Source of the DNA: Streptomyces marincola
GTDB lineage: Bacteria > Actinomycetota > Actinomycetes > Streptomycetales > Streptomycetaceae
Assembly: GCF_020410765.1 (NCBI RefSeq)
Contig: NZ_CP084541.1
Coordinates: 5,165,001-5,229,000, forward strand
Length of the DNA: 64,000 nucleotides
Direction: 5' to 3'
How positions within the stretch are numbered: the stretch's first letter is position 1; every line of letters begins with the position of its first letter. Of this stretch, positions 59,443 through 64,000 are shown piece after piece. The notes beneath the pieces were generated by a model. The model had not been told where the DNA came from. It was given only the letters and a program-made list of their open reading frames with translations, and did no database searches. The position numbers and the translations under genes were made by a program.

Positions 59443-59796
59443 ATGACACACAAGAAAGCGGCCACTCAGCCGAACGACCTGGGCAAGTACTTCATCGAGC
59501 GCGCGAACGCGGGCGATGTCGAGGGGCTGGTGGCTTTGTACGAGCCGGACGCCGTGCTGGCCTTCCCGCCGGGCAGCGTCGCGACCGGGCACGCGGAGAT
59601 CCGCGCGGTCTACGAGCAGTTCGTCGCGGCGGCGCCGGTCCTCGAGCCCGGCAAGGAGCACCCCGCACTGGTGGTCGGCGACCTGGCGCTGACGGCCGTG
59701 ACGCAGACCAACGGTGACGTGACCGTCGAGATCGCCCGTCGGCAGCCGGACGGATCGTGGCTGTGGGTCGCGGACCAGCCGGCACTCGTGCCGTAG
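59443..59796 (+). CDS. NTF2/SnoaL-like protein
   Basis: The 117-residue protein has the NTF2-like pattern: FIERANAGDVEGLVALYEPD, AVLAFPPGSVATGHAEIRAV and a final strand RRQPDGSWLWVADQPALV. Many stand-alone DUF4440/SnoaL-like proteins of this size are of unknown substrate. GGGAGG precedes the ATG. It is divergent from, and likely controlled by, the WYL regulator. Confidence 0.83.
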   Translation: MTHKKAATQPNDLGKYFIERANAGDVEGLVALYEPDAVLAFPPGSVATGHAEIRAVYEQFVAAAPVLEPGKEHPALVVGDLALTAVTQTNGDVTVEIARRQPDGSWLWVADQPALVP

Positions 59797-59803
59797 CGGG
59801 GGT

Positions 59804-59864
59804 GGCGGTGGGTTCGAGCCCACCGCCGTACGGGTGGCGCGCGGGCGAACGGACCGCGCGCCAC
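59804..59864 (+). terminator. Two consecutive hairpins
   Basis: GGCGGTGGG/CCCACCGCC around TTCGAG (59804-59827), then GTGGCGCGCGG/CCGCGCGCCAC (59834-59864), form a tandem terminator after the NTF2-fold gene. The rest of the gap to 60078 shows no gene. Confidence 0.7.
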
Positions 59865-60078
59865 GCGGCGTTCGGCAGGGGCCCCGGCGGGTACGGGCGC
59901 CGCGGCACGCATCGCGGCGAGCGGCGGGCACGGCCCCGCCCCCGGAGCCCCAACGGTACGACCGGCTCCGCAACACTGCCGATGGCGCGTCGCGGGATGC
60001 CGTACGCCGCTGGGCGGGGTACCTGCTGCCTTCGGGCCGGCGCGGCCCCTGCCCCGGAGATCCGCCCGCCGACCGGCC

Positions 60079-61017
60079 TTATCCGGCCTCGGGGAGCGAG
60101 GCGAGGTCGGACGGGTCGGTGTTCGCGCCGCACAGCACCACGCACACCTCCTCGTCCGCGCCCGGCGCGTACGCCCCCGACCACAGCGCGGCCGGTGCCG
60201 CGGCCGCCCCCGCCTCCACCGCGATCCTGTGCTCGCCCCACAACCGCCGCCGGGCGGCGGCGATGTCGGGGTCCGCCACCAGGACAGAACGCGCGTGCGG
60301 CCTGAGCGCCCAGTGCAGCGCGTCGGCCGAGACCCGGCGGGCCCCGAGCGAGTCGGCCGCGAGCGAGTCCACCACCACGTCCACCGGCGCGCCCGCCGCG
60401 AGCGCCGCGTGCAACGCGCGGCTGCCCTCCGGCTCCACGGCCACCACCCGCACCCCGCGCCGTTCCGCCGCCGCGGCCATGCCCGCGAACAGGCCGCCGC
60501 CCCCCACCGCCACGACCACCGTGGACACGCCCGGCCTCGCGGCCAGGATCTCGTGCAGCAGCGTGCCCGCGCCCGCGGCGATCAACGGGTGGTCGTAGGC
60601 GTGCGAGGCCAGCGCGCCGCTGACCGAGACGAACTCGGCGCAGGCGTCGGCGGCCTCCGCATACTCGGCGCCGACCTGGCGCACGTCGGCCCCCAGGTCC
60701 CGCAGCCGCGCCACCTTCACGGCCGGGGCCGTGCGGGGCACGAACACCGTCGCCGCCACGCCGAGCCGGCGCGCCGCCCAGGCGCAGGCGAGGCCCGCGT
60801 TCCCGCCCGAGGCGATCGCGACACCGGCCGCAGGCACGTCCGCGGCCTCGGCGCGCGCCGCCGTGAAGTTCAGCGCGCCGCGTGCCTTGAACGTGCCCGT
60901 GTGCTGGAGGAACTCAAGCGCGAACCACACCCGTTCCCCCGCGGGCGCCAGCGCCACCGGCCGCACCTGCCCCGCGATCCGCTCCGCCGCCGCCCGCACA
61001 TCCTCGTCAGTGATCAC
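60079..61017 (-). CDS. PLP-dependent threonine/serine dehydratase
   Basis: The 312-residue fold-type II PLP enzyme has the lysine motif TGTFKARGALN (Lys44), ASGGNAGLACAWAARRLG and the phosphate loop VAVGGGGLFAGMAAA. The length fits catabolic threonine/serine dehydratases without an ACT domain. It should deaminate threonine or serine to a 2-oxo acid; related racemases are an alternative. GGGAG precedes the GTG start at 61017. It is divergent from the amidohydrolase. Confidence 0.87.
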   Translation of the reverse strand: MITDEDVRAAAERIAGQVRPVALAPAGERVWFALEFLQHTGTFKARGALNFTAARAEAADVPAAGVAIASGGNAGLACAWAARRLGVAATVFVPRTAPAVKVARLRDLGADVRQVGAEYAEAADACAEFVSVSGALASHAYDHPLIAAGAGTLLHEILAARPGVSTVVVAVGGGGLFAGMAAAAERRGVRVVAVEPEGSRALHAALAAGAPVDVVVDSLAADSLGARRVSADALHWALRPHARSVLVADPDIAAARRRLWGEHRIAVEAGAAAAPAALWSGAYAPGADEEVCVVLCGANTDPSDLASLPEAG

Positions 61018-61091
61018 GTCTCCCACCGTAGCCGGGCGGGCCCGGGCCGACCGCGTTCCGCTGTCGGAGGCGTGGGATAGGTTCGGCGTCC

Positions 61092-62354
61092 ATGAGCACC
61101 GGTACGCACCAGACACCGCACACCGTTCCCGGCCTCGACGTCGCCATCACCTCGGGTTACGTCGTCCCCGTCTCGGGCCCGCCGGTCGAGGGCGGCACCG
61201 TGCTGATCCGCGGCGGCCGGATCGCCGCCGTCGGACCCGGCCGCGAGGTGGAGGTCCCGGCCGGGACGCCCGTCGTCGACGCGGCGGGGGCCTGGGTGCT
61301 GCCCGGCTTCGTCGAGGCGCACGGCCACCTCGGCGTGCACGAGGAGGCCGAGGGCTGGGCCGGGCAGGACACGAACGAGATGACCGACCCCAACGGGGCC
61401 AGGATGCGCGCGCTCGACGCCCTCAACCCCGCGGACACCGGGTTCGCCGACGCCCTCGCCGGCGGCGTGACGAGCGCGGTCATCAAGCCGGGCTCGGGCA
61501 ACCCCATCGGCGGCAGGACCGTCGCCGTCAAGTGCTGGGGCCGCAGCGTCGACGAGATGCTGATCCGGGAGCCGGTCAGCGTCAAGAGCGCCCTGGGCGA
61601 GAACCCCAAGCGGGTCTACGGCGACAAGCAGCGGCTGCCCTCGACGCGGCAGGGCGTGGCGGCCGTCATCCGCGACGCGTTCGGCCGCGCTCGCGACTAC
61701 CGGGCCAGGCGCGAGCACGCCGCGGCCGAGGGCAAGCCGTTCGACCACGACCCCACCCTGGAGACCCTGGTCCGCGTCCTCGACCGCGAGCTGCCGTGGA
61801 GCCAGCACACCCACCGCGCCGACGACATCGCCACCGCGCTGCGGCTCGCCGACGAGTTCGGCTACCGCGTCATCCTCAACCACGGCACCGAGGCGCACCT
61901 GCTCGCCGACGAGATCGCCCGCCGCGGCATCCCGGTGGTCTCGGGGCCGCTGTTCACCACGCGGACCAAGGTGGAGACGCGCGGGCGCACCCTGGCCAAC
62001 CCCGGCATCCTGGAGCGCGCCGGGGTCAAGGTCGCCATCACCACCGACCACCCCGTGGTGCCCATCAACTTCCTGGTGCACCAGGTCACGCTGTGCGTGA
62101 AGGAGGGACTCGACCCCGCCACCGCGCTGCGCACCATCACCACCCACCCGGCCGAGATCATGGGCCTCGACGACCGCGTCGGCAGCCTGCGCACCGGCCT
62201 GGACGGCGACGTCGTCATCTGGTCGGGCGACCCGCTGAACGTGATGAGCCGCGCGCTGCGCGTCTTCATCCGGGGGCGCGAGGTCTACACGTGGGACGAG
62301 GGCACCCGCACCGGGACCGTGGCCGACCCCTGGTACCGGGAGCCGGTCGCCTGA
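61092..62354 (+). CDS. Amidohydrolase (imidazolonepropionase-like)
   Basis: The 420-residue protein has the amidohydrolase layout. An N-terminal beta-sandwich carries GGTVLIRGGRIAAVGPG, followed by the metal motif VLPGFVEAHGHLGVHEE, later His in RVILNHGTEAH and the Asp in VAITTDHPVVP. The C-terminal sandwich (LRTGLDGDVVIWSGDPLNV) completes it. It should be a metal-dependent cyclic amidase or imidazolonepropionase-like enzyme; the substrate is not known. It converges on glgB with a 22-nt gap. Confidence 0.9.
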   Translation: MSTGTHQTPHTVPGLDVAITSGYVVPVSGPPVEGGTVLIRGGRIAAVGPGREVEVPAGTPVVDAAGAWVLPGFVEAHGHLGVHEEAEGWAGQDTNEMTDPNGARMRALDALNPADTGFADALAGGVTSAVIKPGSGNPIGGRTVAVKCWGRSVDEMLIREPVSVKSALGENPKRVYGDKQRLPSTRQGVAAVIRDAFGRARDYRARREHAAAEGKPFDHDPTLETLVRVLDRELPWSQHTHRADDIATALRLADEFGYRVILNHGTEAHLLADEIARRGIPVVSGPLFTTRTKVETRGRTLANPGILERAGVKVAITTDHPVVPINFLVHQVTLCVKEGLDPATALRTITTHPAEIMGLDDRVGSLRTGLDGDVVIWSGDPLNVMSRALRVFIRGREVYTWDEGTRTGTVADPWYREPVA

Positions 62355-62376
62355 CGCGCCCGCGCGCCCCGCCGGG

Positions 62377-64000
62377 TCACACCGGGCGCAGCCAGACGGT
62401 GGCCAGGGGCGGGAGCGTGAGCACGAGGCTGGCCCCGTGGCCGTGGCTCGGCGTGGGGGACGCCGGCACGGGCGCGGCCGTGGTGACGCCGCTGCCGCCG
62501 TACGCGGCGGCGTCGGTGTTCAGCGCCTCCCGCCAGGCACCGGCCACCGGCGGCACGCCGACGCGGTAGCCGTGCCGCGCCACGGGGGAGAAGTGGCAGA
62601 CGACCAGGAGCGGGGAGCCGTCGGAGGCGAAGCGGAGGAAGGCGAACAGGTTGTCCCGCGCCGCGTCCGCCTCGACCCACGAGAAGCCGCCGGGGTCGGT
62701 GTCGCGTTCCCACAGCGCCGGGGTGGCGCGGTAGCCGGTGTTCAGGTCGCGGACCAGGCGCTGCACCCCGGCGTGGTCGCCGGCCGCCACGTAGCCGGGG
62801 TCGAGCACCCACCACTGCGGGCCCGTCTCCTCCGACCACTCGGCCCCCTGGGCGAACTCCTGCCCCATGAAGAGGAGCTGCTTGCCCGGGTGCGCCCACA
62901 TGAACGCCAGGTAGGCGCGCAGGTCGGCGCGTTGCCGCCACCAGTCGCCCGGCATCTTCGACACCAGGGCCCGCTTGCCGTGCACCACCTCGTCGTGCGA
63001 GATCGGCAGGACGTAGTTCTCCGAGTAGGCGTACACCATGGAGAACGTCATGTCGCCGTGGTGCCACCCGCGGTGCACGGGGTCCTTGGACATGTACCGC
63101 AGCGAGTCGTGCATCCAGCCCATGTTCCACTTGAAGCCGAAGCCGAGGCCCCCGTGCTCCGTGGCGCGGGTGACGCCGTCCCACGCGGTGGACTCCTCGG
63201 CCACGGTCAGCACGCCGGGGCAGCGGCGGTACACGGTGGCGTTCATCTCCTGGAGGAACGCCACCGCGTCCCAGTTCTCCCGGCCGCCCTCGGCGTTGGG
63301 CAGCCACTCGCCCTCCGCGCGCGAGTAGTCGAGGTAGAGCATCGAGGCGACCGCGTCCACGCGCAGGCCGTCGATGTGGTACTCCTCGCACCAGAACACG
63401 GCGTTGGCGACGAGGAAGTTGCGCACCTCGCGGCGTCCGAAGTCGAATTCGAGCGTGCCCCAGTCGGGGTGCTCGGCGCGGCGCGGGTCGGGGTGCTCGT
63501 AGCAGGGCGTGCCGTCGAACGCGGCCAGCGCCCACTCGTCCTTCGGGAAGTGCGCGGGGACCCAGTCCATCAGCACGCCGATGCCGGCTCGGTGCAGGGA
63601 GTCGACGAGGAACTTGAAGTCGTCGGGCGTGCCGAGGCGCGCCGTCGGCGCGTAGTAGCCGGTCACCTGGTAGCCCCAGGAGCCGCCGAACGGGTGCTCG
63701 GCCGGCGGCATCAGCTCGACGTGGGTGAAGCCGAGGTCGCGGACGTAGGCGGGCAGCTGCTCCGCGAGCCCCCGGTAGTCCAGCCCGGGCCGCCAGGAGG
63801 GCAGGTGCAGTTCGTACACGGACATCGGCGCGGCGTGCGCGGGCCGCTCGGCGCGGCGGTCCAGCCACTCGGCGTCGCCCCACGCGTAGTCGCTGCGGTG
63901 GACCACGGACGCGGTCGCGGGCGGGCACTCGGTGGCCAGGGCGAGCGGGTCGGCGCGCAGCGCGTGGGTGCCGTCGGCCCGGCAGACGTCGTACTTGTAG
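62377..64000 (-). CDS. glgB: 1,4-alpha-glucan branching enzyme GlgB, 5' end outside window
   Basis: The frame stays open to the right edge, so at least 540 C-terminal residues are present and the true start lies beyond 64000. GH13 motifs are clear: PPAEHPFGGSWGYQVTGYYA, VLMDWVPAHF, DGLRVDAVASMLYLDYSR (nucleophile Asp), LTVAEESTAWDGV (acid Glu) and LPISHDEVVHGK. It makes alpha-1,6 branches in glycogen. An internal GTG at 63906 is not the start, since typical GlgB sequence (ADPLALATECPPATASV) precedes it. In S. coelicolor glgB, treS and glgE adjoin here. Confidence 0.95.
   Translation of the reverse strand, partial: YKYDVCRADGTHALRADPLALATECPPATASVVHRSDYAWGDAEWLDRRAERPAHAAPMSVYELHLPSWRPGLDYRGLAEQLPAYVRDLGFTHVELMPPAEHPFGGSWGYQVTGYYAPTARLGTPDDFKFLVDSLHRAGIGVLMDWVPAHFPKDEWALAAFDGTPCYEHPDPRRAEHPDWGTLEFDFGRREVRNFLVANAVFWCEEYHIDGLRVDAVASMLYLDYSRAEGEWLPNAEGGRENWDAVAFLQEMNATVYRRCPGVLTVAEESTAWDGVTRATEHGGLGFGFKWNMGWMHDSLRYMSKDPVHRGWHHGDMTFSMVYAYSENYVLPISHDEVVHGKRALVSKMPGDWWRQRADLRAYLAFMWAHPGKQLLFMGQEFAQGAEWSEETGPQWWVLDPGYVAAGDHAGVQRLVRDLNTGYRATPALWERDTDPGGFSWVEADAARDNLFAFLRFASDGSPLLVVCHFSPVARHGYRVGVPPVAGAWREALNTDAAAYGGSGVTTAAPVPASPTPSHGHGASLVLTLPPLATVWLRPV

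Noticed and set aside
59804..59827. GGTTCGAGCC stem that looks like a tRNA T-arm
   Set aside because: No anticodon arm, D-arm or acceptor partner is present around it; it fits a terminator hairpin better.
63906..64000. Start of glgB at the GTG 63906
   Set aside because: Typical GlgB sequence continues upstream in frame to the window edge, so the gene is simply cut off.

Overview
The window looks like a core-to-accessory stretch of a Streptomyces chromosome, or of a very close relative. It is extremely GC-rich with dense short-spaced genes. It carries a FilP-Scy cytoskeleton pair, two XRE/DUF5753 regulators (one with a DUF397 partner), rare TTA (bldA-type) codons, and a gene order that, from memory, follows the S. 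coelicolor SCO5388-SCO5440 neighbourhood. No rRNA, tRNA, CRISPR array, transposase or replication origin was found. All functional calls come from reading the sequence and from knowledge of the families; no database search was run.

Layout. 0-5 kb: alpha/beta hydrolase, the mismatch endonuclease NucS, an XRE/DUF5753 regulator with a coupled small protein, an SCO5389-type protein and an F420-type oxidoreductase. 5-10.5 kb: two paralogous ABC-2 type ATPase/permease pairs separated by two small ligand-binding-fold proteins. 10.5-15 kb: filP and scy (polar growth). 15-18 kb: methylmalonyl-CoA epimerase, thiolase and MeaB. 18-22 kb: an Asp/Arg-rich PepSY protein divergent from an OmpR/sensor-kinase pair whose sensor loop is also Asp-rich, then a MarR regulator (probable absC) and a DUF3817 protein. 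22-27 kb: cslA-glxA with a convergent GH6 glucanase (cslZ), the hyphal-tip beta-glucan system, which I remember as lying elsewhere in S. coelicolor. It is flanked here by two MarR/DUF3817 pairs. 27-34 kb: MarR, DUF3817, icmA (isobutyryl-CoA mutase large subunit), a thioredoxin/TPR protein and a DUF6230/DUF6114/acidic-protein operon. 34-41 kb: pta-ackA-pyk and a divergent pfkA, a glycolysis/overflow-acetate block.

41-61 kb is accessory in character. A two-gene ESX/WXG-like module (TTA codon in the first gene) leads into five tandem paralogous lipoprotein genes of visibly lower GC, four of which carry TTA codons. Opposite lie three tandem paralogous secreted proteins, the last in the string broken by a nonsense codon. 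Then come a sulfotransferase, a three-gene operon of tiny proteins divergent from an XRE/DUF397 cluster, an HxlR/SDR divergent pair, a signal-less M23 peptidase, an HTH-NB-ARC-TPR STAND protein and a WYL regulator divergent from an NTF2-fold protein. 61-64 kb returns to core metabolism: a PLP dehydratase, an amidohydrolase and the 3' part of glgB, which runs off the window.

The strongest novelty candidate is the 40.8-48.8 kb locus: an ESX-like carrier whose C-terminal third shifts in base composition, followed by an expanded family of four-cysteine lipoproteins under apparent bldA control. The layout resembles a polymorphic-effector/immunity or sporulation-timed surface-antigen array. Other strong signals are several near-perfect palindromic operators (upstream of icmA, the thiolase gene and the SCO5389-type gene) and phased CTGAAG repeats upstream of the two-component system.
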